Below, one piece after another: positions 8,153 to 14,728 of a stretch of 41,094 nucleotides of DNA. The notes under the pieces are model-generated. The model was not told the origin of the DNA and searched no databases. It saw only the letters and a program-made list of their open reading frames with translations. Each line of letters begins with the position of its first letter. The stretch's first letter is position 1. Origin of the DNA: UBA12158 sp035562735 (GTDB lineage Bacteria; Patescibacteriota; Microgenomatia; UBA12405); assembly GCA_035562735.1 (NCBI GenBank), contig DATMWB010000023.1, forward strand, positions 1 to 41,094, read 5' to 3'. The position numbers were made by a program, and so were the translations under genes.

Positions 8153-9271
8153 TTAGTCTTGAATACGAACAGGCATGATGATGTGGGTGAGGGCGGGGTC
8201 GGATTGATCACGGAAAAGTCCAGGAGAAAGAGGTTCATTTAGCTCGATAATTACTTCTTCACCGGAACAAATACTTAAAAAGTCGGAAATAAATTTGTAG
8301 TTGAAAGCTATGTCGAGAGTTTCACCTTCAATTCGGGCATCAATAGAAACTTTGTTTTGACCAATTTGGGGAGCATTGGCAGATAATTCAATGGAATTTG
8401 CCTTTAGGGAAACTTTGACAACATTGGCTGACTGTCGAGCAAAGACTGAACTTTGTTTTATGGCTTGAGTAAGCTCATCACGGTTTAAATAAACACGGGT
8501 ACCAGCTTCTTTGGGAATAATTCGATGATAGTCTGGATATTCTCCATCAATAAGTCTTGAGACTAACTCAAGATCTTCTAAGACAAAGACAATTTGATGA
8601 GCATCCTTGGTTAGACCTATTTTAATTTTTTTAGCATTTCTAGCTAATTTAACAATTTCCAAAAGGGATTTTGCGGGAATCAGTAGGGTTTGTTTCTCTT
8701 CGGAAAGATTTAAAGGATTGATAAGTTTTATGTTTTTTAAAGAAAGACGAAAACCGTCAGTAGCAACTAGAGTCAATTCTTCACTACTAAAAGTACATAA
8801 AATTGCAGTTAAGACAGGGCGAGAATCATCGGTGGCGGCAGCAAAGGCAATTTGATTTATAGCTTGGGTTAAAATTGGAAGATCAATTTCAAAAGCGGTT
8901 TTGGGATCTAGAGTGGGAATTTCGGGAAAGTCTGCTGGAGGTAAACAAGCAAAATTTGATTCTGTTTTTGAAGAAGAGAGAGTAAGGATATTTGATTCTT
9001 TTAATAAAAGATCTATTTTTCCAGCGGGTAAATAAGAAACAAATTCGGTAATTTCTTTGGCTGGTAAACAAAAAGAACCTTCTTTTTCTATCTTGGCTCC
9101 TAACCAATAATTGATAGCTAGTTCTAAATTCGTGGCTGACAGTTTTAATCGGCCATTATCAGTGGAAAATAAAATATGATTTAAAATAGGGAGTTGAACT
9201 TTTGAAGCCACAAAACGTGAGGTGTGACTAAGGGCGAGGGAAAGGTTTTCCTCCAAAAGAGAAAGCTTCAT
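8153..9271 (-). CDS. dnaN: DNA polymerase III beta subunit (sliding clamp)
   Basis: The 372-residue product matches the usual 365-380 residues of bacterial clamps. It shows the three-domain pattern of the family: MKLSLLEENLSLALSHTSRFV at the start, the conserved segment around RPVLTAILCTFSSEELTLVATDGFRLSL in the middle domain, and a C-terminus ending ITHIIMPVR-type (here LTHIIMPVRIQD). The clamp encircles DNA and tethers the replicative polymerase; its partner surface also binds DnaA-regulating and repair factors. It lies downstream of dnaA on the same strand, the common dnaA-dnaN order, but separated by 271 bp that hold DnaA boxes. An extended -10 box (TGTTAATAT on the - strand) sits 8 nt before the ATG, so it probably has its own leaderless promoter. 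Confidence 0.97.
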   Translation of the reverse strand: MKLSLLEENLSLALSHTSRFVASKVQLPILNHILFSTDNGRLKLSATNLELAINYWLGAKIEKEGSFCLPAKEITEFVSYLPAGKIDLLLKESNILTLSSSKTESNFACLPPADFPEIPTLDPKTAFEIDLPILTQAINQIAFAAATDDSRPVLTAILCTFSSEELTLVATDGFRLSLKNIKLINPLNLSEEKQTLLIPAKSLLEIVKLARNAKKIKIGLTKDAHQIVFVLEDLELVSRLIDGEYPDYHRIIPKEAGTRVYLNRDELTQAIKQSSVFARQSANVVKVSLKANSIELSANAPQIGQNKVSIDARIEGETLDIAFNYKFISDFLSICSGEEVIIELNEPLSPGLFRDQSDPALTHIIMPVRIQD

Positions 9272-9279
9272 TGACCTAT

Positions 9280-9288
9280 ATATTAACA
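9280..9288 (-). promoter_or_regulatory. Extended -10 promoter of dnaN
   Basis: On the - strand this reads TGTTAATAT. The hexamer TAATAT ends 8 nt before the dnaN ATG, so the mRNA would have almost no leader. Confidence 0.5.
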
Positions 9289-9498
9289 GATTGGAGCTTT
9301 AGAAAACAGTAGTATTGTTAATAGGGAGAGTGGATTAGTTGAGAAGTGAAATAGATTAGTAGTAGAACAGGGAATAATTAAAAAATTTCGGGGTGAATAT
9401 GTTGGAAATGGCGGAAATTTGTGAGTTGTATAAATAGTTAGACTTATAGTGTGTAACTGGACTTTGGGAATGCTTCGGTGGGAAAAGTAAAGAAAAAA

Positions 9499-9540
9499 AG
9501 TGGATAAGTTTGTGGATAACTTAAAACAAAAAGTGGATAA
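9499..9540. promoter_or_regulatory. DnaA-box cluster (three boxes)
   Basis: TGTGGATAA (the complement of the consensus TTATCCACA) lies at 9511-9519. One-mismatch copies, AGTGGATAA, lie at 9499-9507 and 9532-9540. All three have the same orientation, with starts 12 and 21 bp apart. The cluster begins 2 bp beyond the dnaA stop codon, as expected for an origin or autoregulatory cluster. Confidence 0.65.
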
Positions 9541-9542
9541 GT

Positions 9543-10907
9543 TTATAGTGAATTTTTTATTTGGTTGATAAGTTCTTTTAGATGTGGAGAAGTATTTAAC
9601 TCGGCAGCGACTTTATCGCGGGCATGCATAATACTGGTGTGATCACGTCCACCCAACAAATCCCCTACTTCTTTTAAAGGAAGTTTTATTTCATTTAAGA
9701 GAAGATAGGCGGTGATGTGGCGGGCGGTAACAAGCTCCTTTTTTCTAGATGAACCACAAAGATCCCCTGTTTTTACATTGAAATGTTTAGCGCAAACAGA
9801 GAGGAGGTGTCGAGAATTTAGTTTGGGTGAGACAGAGGAAAAAGAAGGTGAGAGAGAACCATCTCGATTACCAAAATATGATTGAACATAATCAATATCA
9901 ACTAATTTATGGCCCTGAGATAGGGATATGACGGCGATTTCCTGAACTTTTCCTTCGATGTCACGGGTATTTGATTGGATATTGTCGGCTAAAAATTGAA
10001 CAGCTTCAAAAGTGAGATCAATACCTTTTTCTTGAGCTTTTTGCTGAATAATGGCGCTACGCATTTCGAGGTCGGGTGGTTGAATATCGACAGTTAGGCC
10101 ACCCATAAAGCGAGAAACAAGACGATCTTCTAGATTTTTAATTTCACCTGGTTTTCTATCGGAAGTTAGGATGACTTGCTTACCAGCTAGATGAAGAGCA
10201 TTGAAGGTGTGGAAAAATTCTTCTTGAATATATTCTTTGCCGGCGAGAAATTGGACGTCATCAACTAAAATACAGTCTAGTTGGCGGTATTTGTTTTTAA
10301 ATTGGTTTATGGATTTGGTTTTTAGAGAATTTATTAATTCGTTACCAAAAGTTTCAGCTGGAAAATATTTGATTTTCAAATCGGGATTATTTTTTAATAA
10401 CTCATGACCTATGGCTTGCATAAGGTGAGTTTTACCAACCCCTACCCCACCCCAAAGAAAGAAAGGATTGTAGGAAAGTCCTGGATTTTTGACAATTCCT
10501 TGAGCGGCGGCGTAGGCAAAGTTATTGCTATTGCCAACAATAAGATTGTCAAAAGTATATTTGGGATGAAGTCCGGCTTGAGAGTAATTTATGTTTGAGG
10601 TTTGGGGTTTATAGGCAAAAAGAGGGGTGGTGGCCAAATTTTCGCTTTCATTGCCTTTAACTATTTCTTGAACTACAAAACTAAGGGTGTTGCTATTTTT
10701 TGTTTGGTTATCTAGGGCGCTTTTAAAAAGTTGGTAGTAGCGTTTTTGATTTAAATCACAAAGATAGGCATTGGAACAAGCAATGGTAGCCTCATTGTTG
10801 AGAAGTGAAACAAGCTGGGTTTTGACAACAAAGGTTTGATAGACGGCAGGGGCGAGAACAATACGGAGTTCCTCTTGGGTATTTTTCCAAAGTTGGTCAA
10901 TGTCCAT
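9543..10907 (-). CDS. dnaA: Chromosomal replication initiator protein DnaA
   Basis: The 454-residue protein has the standard four-domain plan. Domain I is at 1-80 (MDIDQLWKNTQEEL start). A short linker follows to about 112. The AAA+ domain has Walker A GGVGVGKT at 153-160 and Walker B ILVDDVQFL with D216/D217. The C-terminal helix-turn-helix carries the DnaA signature RDHTSIMHA at 421-429. It binds DnaA boxes and melts the origin. DnaA boxes lie on both sides of the gene (9499-9540 and 11008-11039), which fits autoregulation and a bipartite origin. On the - strand a TATAAT lies directly against the ATG with no gap, too close for a standard leaderless start at this codon, so the true transcription start is unclear. 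No Shine-Dalgarno sequence precedes the start. Confidence 0.98.
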   Translation of the reverse strand: MDIDQLWKNTQEELRIVLAPAVYQTFVVKTQLVSLLNNEATIACSNAYLCDLNQKRYYQLFKSALDNQTKNSNTLSFVVQEIVKGNESENLATTPLFAYKPQTSNINYSQAGLHPKYTFDNLIVGNSNNFAYAAAQGIVKNPGLSYNPFFLWGGVGVGKTHLMQAIGHELLKNNPDLKIKYFPAETFGNELINSLKTKSINQFKNKYRQLDCILVDDVQFLAGKEYIQEEFFHTFNALHLAGKQVILTSDRKPGEIKNLEDRLVSRFMGGLTVDIQPPDLEMRSAIIQQKAQEKGIDLTFEAVQFLADNIQSNTRDIEGKVQEIAVISLSQGHKLVDIDYVQSYFGNRDGSLSPSFSSVSPKLNSRHLLSVCAKHFNVKTGDLCGSSRKKELVTARHITAYLLLNEIKLPLKEVGDLLGGRDHTSIMHARDKVAAELNTSPHLKELINQIKNSL

Positions 10908-11007
10908 ATTATAGAAAGGAGATTCTAGATATTAGAAACTAGATAAAAAATAAAAAATAACAAAAAACAGGCAGAAAATCGGTCTCGAGGCAAGAGATCT
11001 TTTTGGG

Positions 11008-11039
11008 TTATCCACATCATAATAAATGAGTTTTCCACA
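11008..11039. promoter_or_regulatory. DnaA boxes upstream of dnaA
   Basis: A perfect TTATCCACA (11008-11016) and TTTTCCACA (11031-11039, one mismatch) occur in the same orientation. They are opposite in orientation to the 9499-9540 cluster, so the two clusters face each other across dnaA. Confidence 0.6.
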
Positions 11040-11120
11040 TTTGAAAAGAGGTCAAATTAGATGATCAGATTAGTAGTTGAATAGATGAGTAGTTGAATAG
11101 TAAAGAAAGACGAAGATTTG

Positions 11121-11129
11121 TGGTAGAAT
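11121..11129 (+). promoter_or_regulatory. Extended -10 promoter of rpmH
   Basis: TGGTAGAAT, with the hexamer ending 7 nt before the rpmH ATG. The surrounding sequence (TAGAATTC...TATG) closely resembles the promoter of the KH-R3H gene at 12806. Confidence 0.55.
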
Positions 11130-11136
11130 TCAAGTT

Positions 11137-11289
11137 ATGAAACAAAAGGGTACATATCAACCAAAAAAGAAAAAAAGAGTCAGAGTTCACGGCTTTTTAG
11201 CTAGGATGGCAACTGCTCTTGGAAGAAAAATTATTAAAAAAAGAAGAGCAAAGGGTAGAAAACACCTCACTATTTCTTCCCAAAAATAA
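11137..11289 (+). CDS. rpmH: 50S ribosomal protein L34
   Basis: This 50-residue, strongly basic protein contains the diagnostic L34 pattern: TYQPKKKKRVRVHGFLARMA followed by GRKIIKKRRAKGRKHLTIS. Family members are usually 44-50 residues. It is a structural protein of the large ribosomal subunit. As in most bacteria it sits between dnaA and rnpA. It starts with ATG at 11137, 7 nt after an extended -10 box, with no Shine-Dalgarno sequence, and is followed by an intrinsic terminator at 11311. It therefore appears to be a single-gene transcript rather than co-transcribed with rnpA. Confidence 0.97.
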   Translation: MKQKGTYQPKKKKRVRVHGFLARMATALGRKIIKKRRAKGRKHLTISSQK

Positions 11290-11310
11290 TATATTTTTAT
11301 TTTTAAATCT

Positions 11311-11337
11311 AAAACCCGTCGATAAGGCGGGTTTTTT
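11311..11337 (+). terminator. Intrinsic terminator after rpmH
   Basis: AAAACCCGTC, loop GATAA, GGCGGGTTTT, continuing into TTTTTT: a 10 bp stem (one G-U pair) with a U-tract. It lies 22 bp past the rpmH stop and just before the rnpA promoter. A near-identical stem occurs at 31174. Confidence 0.85.
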
Positions 11338-11342
11338 GAGGT

Positions 11343-11348
11343 TATAAT
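11343..11348 (+). promoter_or_regulatory. -10 box of rnpA
   Basis: TATAAT ends 5 nt before the GTG at 11354 (8 nt before the in-frame TTG at 11357). It lies directly behind the rpmH terminator, so rnpA has its own promoter. Confidence 0.5.
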
Positions 11349-11353
11349 ATGGT

Positions 11354-11752
11354 GTGTTGAAGAAAATTAATAGAATTTCTAGTAAGAAAGAATTTGCTTT
11401 AGTAAAAAATAATGGAGAAATGAAGGCGGGAGAATTGTTTTCGATTGTATATTTAAATCCCTCTCGGCCTACGGCCGCTTCTCCCTTTGACAAGGGAGAC
11501 TCTGTAGTAAAAAAATTTGGGGTGATAGTGTCGAAAAAAATTTCTAAGAAAGCGGTGGAGAGAAATCAAATAAGAAGGAGATTGATGGAAGCGGTGAGGT
11601 TGAACATGGAAATGTTTCCAGAAGGATTTAGAGGGATTTTTTTGGTTAAGAAAAATATTTTAGATAAAAGTGAAATGGAGATTGAGTCATGCTTAAAAAA
11701 AATAAATCTACCCCTAATCCCTCCTTTGATGAAAGGAGGGGAAAATAAATGA
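11354..11752 (+). CDS. rnpA: Ribonuclease P protein component, with palindromic repeat insertions
   Basis: RnpA assists the RNase P RNA in trimming tRNA 5' leaders. The N-terminus (LKKINRISSKKEFALVKNNG) and the core segment KKFGVIVSKKISKKAVERNQIRRRLMEAVR are typical of the family. The RNR-like motif lies in RNQIRRR. Two stretches look foreign. Residues 37-50 (SRPTAASPFDKGDS) are encoded by a palindrome, TCTCCCTT-TGAC-AAGGGAGA, next to CGGCCTACGGCCG. The C-terminus (LPLIPPLMKGG) is encoded by a CCCCTAATCCCTCC...GGAGGGG repeat. Both keep the frame. Length (132 residues) is slightly above the usual 110-125 because of them. Start is GTG at 11354; TTG at 11357 is an alternative. The stop overlaps the ATG of yidD (ATGA). 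Confidence 0.93.
   Translation: MLKKINRISSKKEFALVKNNGEMKAGELFSIVYLNPSRPTAASPFDKGDSVVKKFGVIVSKKISKKAVERNQIRRRLMEAVRLNMEMFPEGFRGIFLVKKNILDKSEMEIESCLKKINLPLIPPLMKGGENK
11462..11501. repeat. Palindromic mini-repeat inside rnpA
   Basis: CGGCCTACGGCCG is followed by TCTCCCTT-TGAC-AAGGGAGA, an 8 bp perfect stem. The stretch GCTTCTCCCTTTGAC is also present in the VirB4 tail at about 2610-2625. It encodes an in-frame insertion in RnpA. Confidence 0.6.
11709..11741. repeat. CCCCTAA-type palindromic repeat at the rnpA 3' end
   Basis: CCCCTAATCCCTCCTTTGATG followed by AAAGGAGGGG forms a stem (CCCTCCTTT/AAAGGAGGG). A close relative lies at 14678-14708 in non-coding DNA. Confidence 0.6.
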
Positions 11753-11952
11753 AAAGAATAGTATTGGAGATCTTAGTTTTTTATAAAAAATATATATCGA
11801 GCGGGCATCACTGTCGATTTATCCCCTCTTGTAGTGAATATACCTATCAAGCGGTAGAAAAATATGGGGTGGTGAAAGGATTGTGGATGGGGACTAAGAG
11901 AGTTAGTCGGTGTCATCCCTGGGGTGGAAGTGGGGTGGATTTGATAGAATAG
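11749..11952 (+). CDS. yidD: Membrane protein insertion efficiency factor YidD
   Basis: The 67-residue protein carries the conserved YidD core: an N-terminal amphipathic helix, CRFIPSCSEYTYQAVEKYG with its paired cysteines, and the CHPWGGSGVD C-terminal motif. YidD is a small peripheral membrane protein that helps YidC insert proteins. It overlaps rnpA by 4 bp (ATGA) and precedes yidC, the usual order. This is a slightly short but complete family member. Confidence 0.95.
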   Translation: MKRIVLEILVFYKKYISSGHHCRFIPSCSEYTYQAVEKYGVVKGLWMGTKRVSRCHPWGGSGVDLIE

Positions 11953-12013
11953 GAAGTTAGACTAGAAACTAGAAACGAGAAACTAGAAACTAGAGAATTA
12001 AATATAATAAAAA
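11953..12013. repeat. ACTAGAAACTAGAAA tandem repeat in the yidD-yidC spacer, with the yidC -10 box
   Basis: The spacer is filled with units of GAAACTA (ACTAGAAACTAGAAACGAG...). The same unit occurs at 19277-19312 and in the coding DNA for two signal peptides (29165-29195 and 30660-30715). TATAAT at 12003-12008 lies 5 nt before the yidC ATG. Confidence 0.6.
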
Positions 12014-12796
12014 ATGAATTTGTTCATCGCTCCTTTTGTAAATGCACTTTTTGGACTTTATTATCTATTTGGAAATTTGGGATGGTCGATTGTTGCGGTT
12101 ACCGTAATTATTAGATTGGTTTTAATGCCTTTGGTGTGGCCAAGCATGAAATCTTCTTTGAAAATGCAAGCATTACAACCAAAACTTAAGAAACTTCAGG
12201 AAAAATATGGAAAAGATAAGCAGGGATTGGCCAAGGCTCAGATGGAAATGTATAAGGAAGAAGGAGTTAATCCCCTGTCTGGTTGTTTGCCAAATATTTT
12301 ACAAATTGCAGTATTGATGATCTTTTTTTCGGCATTTAATATGGTGTCGGGTTTTTCTGAAGGAAAGGTTAGTGTAGAGACTATTAACCAACAATTAATT
12401 CAGTCTTTTAAAGTGAATAATGATTTTAAATTTAGTGATCAATTTATGGGAGTAAGCTTGTCAGCCACTCCGGCAAAATTAGTTAAAGAAGGTTTTAGTT
12501 TTAGTTGGATATTGCCAATTATTTTATTGTTGGGTTCTGGTTATCTTCAATATTGGAGTGCAAAGAAAATGATGCCAAATCCAAAAGCAGATGAAAGTGT
12601 GGTTAAAAAGGAAACAAAAGATAAGGAGGACGATATGATGGCGGCAATGAGAACCCAGTCAACATATATGATGCCACTAATGACTATTTTTATTGGTTAC
12701 AGTTTTTCGGTAGGTATTTTAATTTATTGGTTTGTAAACAGTGCAGTGATGGCAGGTCAACAGATATTAATGGCCCAAATTGACAGAAAAAAGTAA
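12014..12796 (+). CDS. yidC: Membrane protein insertase YidC/Oxa1
   Basis: This 260-residue polytopic membrane protein matches the short, Gram-positive-type YidC without the large extracytoplasmic P1 domain. The first hydrophobic segment (WSIVAVTVIIRLVLMPLVW) contains the conserved positively charged Arg of the substrate groove. It is followed by the cytoplasmic helical hairpin (SLKMQALQPKLKKLQEKYGKD...). NPLSGCLPNILQIAVLMIFF is the family signature. Later membrane segments are near residues 165-185 and 220-250. It inserts small membrane proteins with or without SecYEG. Its likely substrates here would include the many small T4SS pilin-like proteins (inference). The start ATG lies 5 nt after a TATAAT. 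The KH-R3H gene follows after 25 bp. Confidence 0.96.
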   Translation: MNLFIAPFVNALFGLYYLFGNLGWSIVAVTVIIRLVLMPLVWPSMKSSLKMQALQPKLKKLQEKYGKDKQGLAKAQMEMYKEEGVNPLSGCLPNILQIAVLMIFFSAFNMVSGFSEGKVSVETINQQLIQSFKVNNDFKFSDQFMGVSLSATPAKLVKEGFSFSWILPIILLLGSGYLQYWSAKKMMPNPKADESVVKKETKDKEDDMMAAMRTQSTYMMPLMTIFIGYSFSVGILIYWFVNSAVMAGQQILMAQIDRKK

Positions 12797-12805
12797 TTAA
12801 TGGTG

Positions 12806-12814
12806 TGATAGAAT
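12806..12814 (+). promoter_or_regulatory. Extended -10 promoter of the KH-R3H gene
   Basis: TGATAGAAT, ending 7 nt before the ATG at 12822, predicting a leaderless mRNA. Confidence 0.5.
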
Positions 12815-12821
12815 TCCAACT

Positions 12822-13292
12822 ATGGATAATAAAAAAAGAAATGAAATAATTTTAAATTTGACCTGCGAAATGTTGCAGACAATTAATTATGAAGTGGACA
12901 ATGCTTTTGTAGAAGATGTAGAAGGAGAAGAGGGACAAGTGTTGGTTTCAGTAACTGTGGGAAAACCCGGTGGACTGATTGGTTTTCGGGGCAGAAATAT
13001 GGCCGCTTTACAACTTTTATTGTCCTTGATGGTTAAAAAACAGTTGGGCGAATGGGTTAGAGTAATTCTTGATATTAACAATTATCGAGGAGAGCAAAGA
13101 GAAAGACTCGAAGGTATGGCTAGAGATTTAGCTCAAAAAGCATTAGATACCGGTAAAGAGGTGGAGATGGCCAACATGAGTTCTTATGAAAGAAGAATCT
13201 GTCACATGGTATTAACTGAAATTGAAGGAATTACCAGTGATTCTGAGGGTGAAGGTGAAAATAGACATATTGTGATCAGACCGAAGGTTTAA
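12822..13292 (+). CDS. khpB: KH-R3H RNA-binding protein (Jag/KhpB family)
   Basis: The 156-residue protein contains a KH domain with the signature GGLIGFRGRNMAALQLLLSL, and then an R3H domain with RERLEGMARDLAQKAL followed by SSYERRICHMVL. The extended Jag N-terminal domain of Firmicutes proteins is absent, as is common in small genomes. The family binds RNA and, with KhpA, affects cell elongation and division. Its position directly after yidC is the conserved arrangement. A large hairpin element begins within 2 bp of its stop codon (13294). Confidence 0.93.
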   Translation: MDNKKRNEIILNLTCEMLQTINYEVDNAFVEDVEGEEGQVLVSVTVGKPGGLIGFRGRNMAALQLLLSLMVKKQLGEWVRVILDINNYRGEQRERLEGMARDLAQKALDTGKEVEMANMSSYERRICHMVLTEIEGITSDSEGEGENRHIVIRPKV

Positions 13293-13293
13293 A

Positions 13294-13388
13294 TATTTTT
13301 AAAACTCTCACACCATTTTTCTCGTTCCCGTGAATGTGTCACCACGTTCAACGTCACTACGAAAAAGATGTTCGAGTTTTAAAAAATA
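13294..13388 (+). ncRNA. Large intergenic hairpin element, copy A
   Basis: The outer arms are TATTTTTAAAACTC (13294-13307) and GAGTTTTAAAAAATA (13374-13388). Inner arms TTTTTC (13316-13321) and GAAAAA (13361-13366) pair next. The apical module (13330-13357) reads GTGA-ATGTG-TCAC-CACGT-TCAACG-TCAC. GTGA pairs with the last TCAC, ATGTG pairs with CACGT (one G-U), and TCAACG is left unpaired. Copies B, C and D share this plan with different arm sequences. It could be a structured RNA leader of the following gene or a DNA hairpin element; function is unknown. Confidence 0.6.
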
Positions 13389-13406
13389 AAGTTCAACGCA
13401 AAAATG

Positions 13407-13415
13407 TGTTAGGAT
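13407..13415 (+). promoter_or_regulatory. Extended -10 promoter of the 13421 gene
   Basis: TGTTAGGAT, ending 5 nt before the GTG start. It lies 18 bp beyond hairpin copy A, so a transcript from it would not include that hairpin. Confidence 0.45.
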
Positions 13416-13420
13416 AGGGC

Positions 13421-14668
13421 GTGGAGAGATTTTTGACCATTTTTTGGTTACTGTTGATTCCGACACAACTAGGAAGACATTTTTGGCTAGATGAAAGCAG
13501 TGTGATGGGAGTCAGAATAGATTATTTGTCGTTTATTTTGTATGCCACGGATATTGCTTGGTTTTTGTGGCTTATTTTTAAAATTAAAAACGAAAAATTA
13601 GATTTTAAAAAACAGATAAATAAACTATTAACATTTCAAAATTTCATATTGCTTTTATTTGTGTTGGTTAACGTTAGTTTTGCCCAAGCGAGGTGGGTGG
13701 CAATTTATCACTGGTTGCGATTGTGGCAATGGTGGATAACATGGCAATTGATAAAAAGTGGAAAATTGGTGAATATGAACAAAATAAAGGAAATATTGAG
13801 ATCGATAGTTCCGATTTGGATAATTTTTGAATCTTTTTTGGGTTTGGCACAAGTAATAAAAGGAGGAAGTATAAATGGATTGTTGTGGTGGATTGGTGAG
13901 AGGAAATTTACTTATGGAGGAATAGGGATTGCTCAAATCAGGTTTTTTGATGAGGGTTGGATTAGAGCTTACGGCAGTTTCTCTCACCCCAACTCTTTGG
14001 CTGGTTTTTTACTTTTAGCTTGGTGGTGGTTTCGTCAACAGTTTCGCAGTTCTGGCGGTCAGGGGTTTAATAGAGTTTGGTATTGGATTGTTAATTGGAG
14101 TGCGATTTTGGGAATAGTATTGTCTGGAAGTAGAGTAGTGTGGGTTTTAACTTTGTTGATGCTAGTAGTTGAACAACTACCTCTTGGTAAAAATTTTTGG
14201 AAAGACAGAAAATTTATTGGAAAAATATTTTTATTTTTTGGAGTGATAATGCTTTTATTGGGTTTGATAAGTGTTAACTACCGAATAAGAGATTTTTTGG
14301 GAGGTTGGGATATTCAAAGCTTACAGAAAAGAGAAAAATTGGCATTGTCAGCTTTAAAAATGATAAAGGATACTCCCCTGTTTGGAGTTGGTTTGGGAAA
14401 TTTTATGGTTAAGTTGCCGAGTTATCAAGGTAACGGTTTTTATTGGATGCAGCCAGTACATAATATCTTTTTGTTGGTTTGGAGTGAGGTTGGGGTTTTA
14501 GGAATGATATTATTTTTGATTTTTATTGCTGAACATTTTTTGAAAATAAAGTGGAGAAAAAAATACTGGTTTTTGTTGATTGTGGGTATAAGTGGAATGA
14601 TGGATCACTATTGGGTAACTTTGCCTCAAAATTCGTGGTTGTTGGCGATAATTTTAGGGTTGATATAG
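13421..14668 (+). CDS. O-antigen ligase/polymerase-like membrane protein
   Basis: This 415-residue integral membrane protein has about ten or more hydrophobic segments. The motif GSFSHPNSLAGFLLL, followed by a segment with SGSRVVWVL, is characteristic of the Wzy_C / O-antigen ligase superfamily. A periplasmic-type loop near residues 295-350 ends in QPVHNIFLLVWSEVGVLGMI, another family hallmark. Members join or polymerise sugar repeat units on the outer face of the membrane. It starts at GTG (13421), 5 nt after an extended -10 box, with no Shine-Dalgarno sequence. The next gene encodes a Wzx-like flippase, so the pair probably exports and assembles a surface polysaccharide. Glycosyltransferases are not in this window, so the polymer cannot be named. 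Confidence 0.85.
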   Translation: MERFLTIFWLLLIPTQLGRHFWLDESSVMGVRIDYLSFILYATDIAWFLWLIFKIKNEKLDFKKQINKLLTFQNFILLLFVLVNVSFAQARWVAIYHWLRLWQWWITWQLIKSGKLVNMNKIKEILRSIVPIWIIFESFLGLAQVIKGGSINGLLWWIGERKFTYGGIGIAQIRFFDEGWIRAYGSFSHPNSLAGFLLLAWWWFRQQFRSSGGQGFNRVWYWIVNWSAILGIVLSGSRVVWVLTLLMLVVEQLPLGKNFWKDRKFIGKIFLFFGVIMLLLGLISVNYRIRDFLGGWDIQSLQKREKLALSALKMIKDTPLFGVGLGNFMVKLPSYQGNGFYWMQPVHNIFLLVWSEVGVLGMILFLIFIAEHFLKIKWRKKYWFLLIVGISGMMDHYWVTLPQNSWLLAIILGLI

Positions 14669-14728
14669 GAATCAATCTCCCCTAACCCCTCTTTAACAAG
14701 AGGGGAAAATAAAGGTAAAATATAGATT
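14669..14728. repeat. CCCCTAACCCCTC palindromic repeat, with -10 box
   Basis: CCCCTAACCCCTCTTTAACAA then GAGGGG, a stem-forming repeat related to the one in the rnpA 3' end. TAAAAT (14716-14721) lies 7 nt before the flippase ATG. Confidence 0.55.

Larger units (their letters stand above)
9272..9542. other. dnaA-dnaN intergenic region, part of the candidate replication origin
   Basis: This AT-rich 271 bp spacer contains the dnaN promoter, TAG-rich short repeats (9330-9370), and a cluster of three DnaA-box-like sequences at its dnaA end (9499-9540). An AT-rich stretch around 9420-9450 could be an unwinding element. No gene is visible. Confidence 0.55.
10908..11136. other. dnaA-rpmH divergent intergenic region, candidate oriC
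   Basis: This 229 bp AT-rich region separates dnaA (-) from rpmH (+). It holds one perfect DnaA box (TTATCCACA, 11008-11016), a one-mismatch box (TTTTCCACA, 11031-11039), an A-rich run at 10944-10968, one CTAGTTTC-type repeat (about 10925-10942, read on the - strand), and TAG-rich repeats at 11060-11100. The rpmH promoter is at its right end. In many bacteria this dnaA-rpmH gap is the origin or part of it. Confidence 0.55.
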
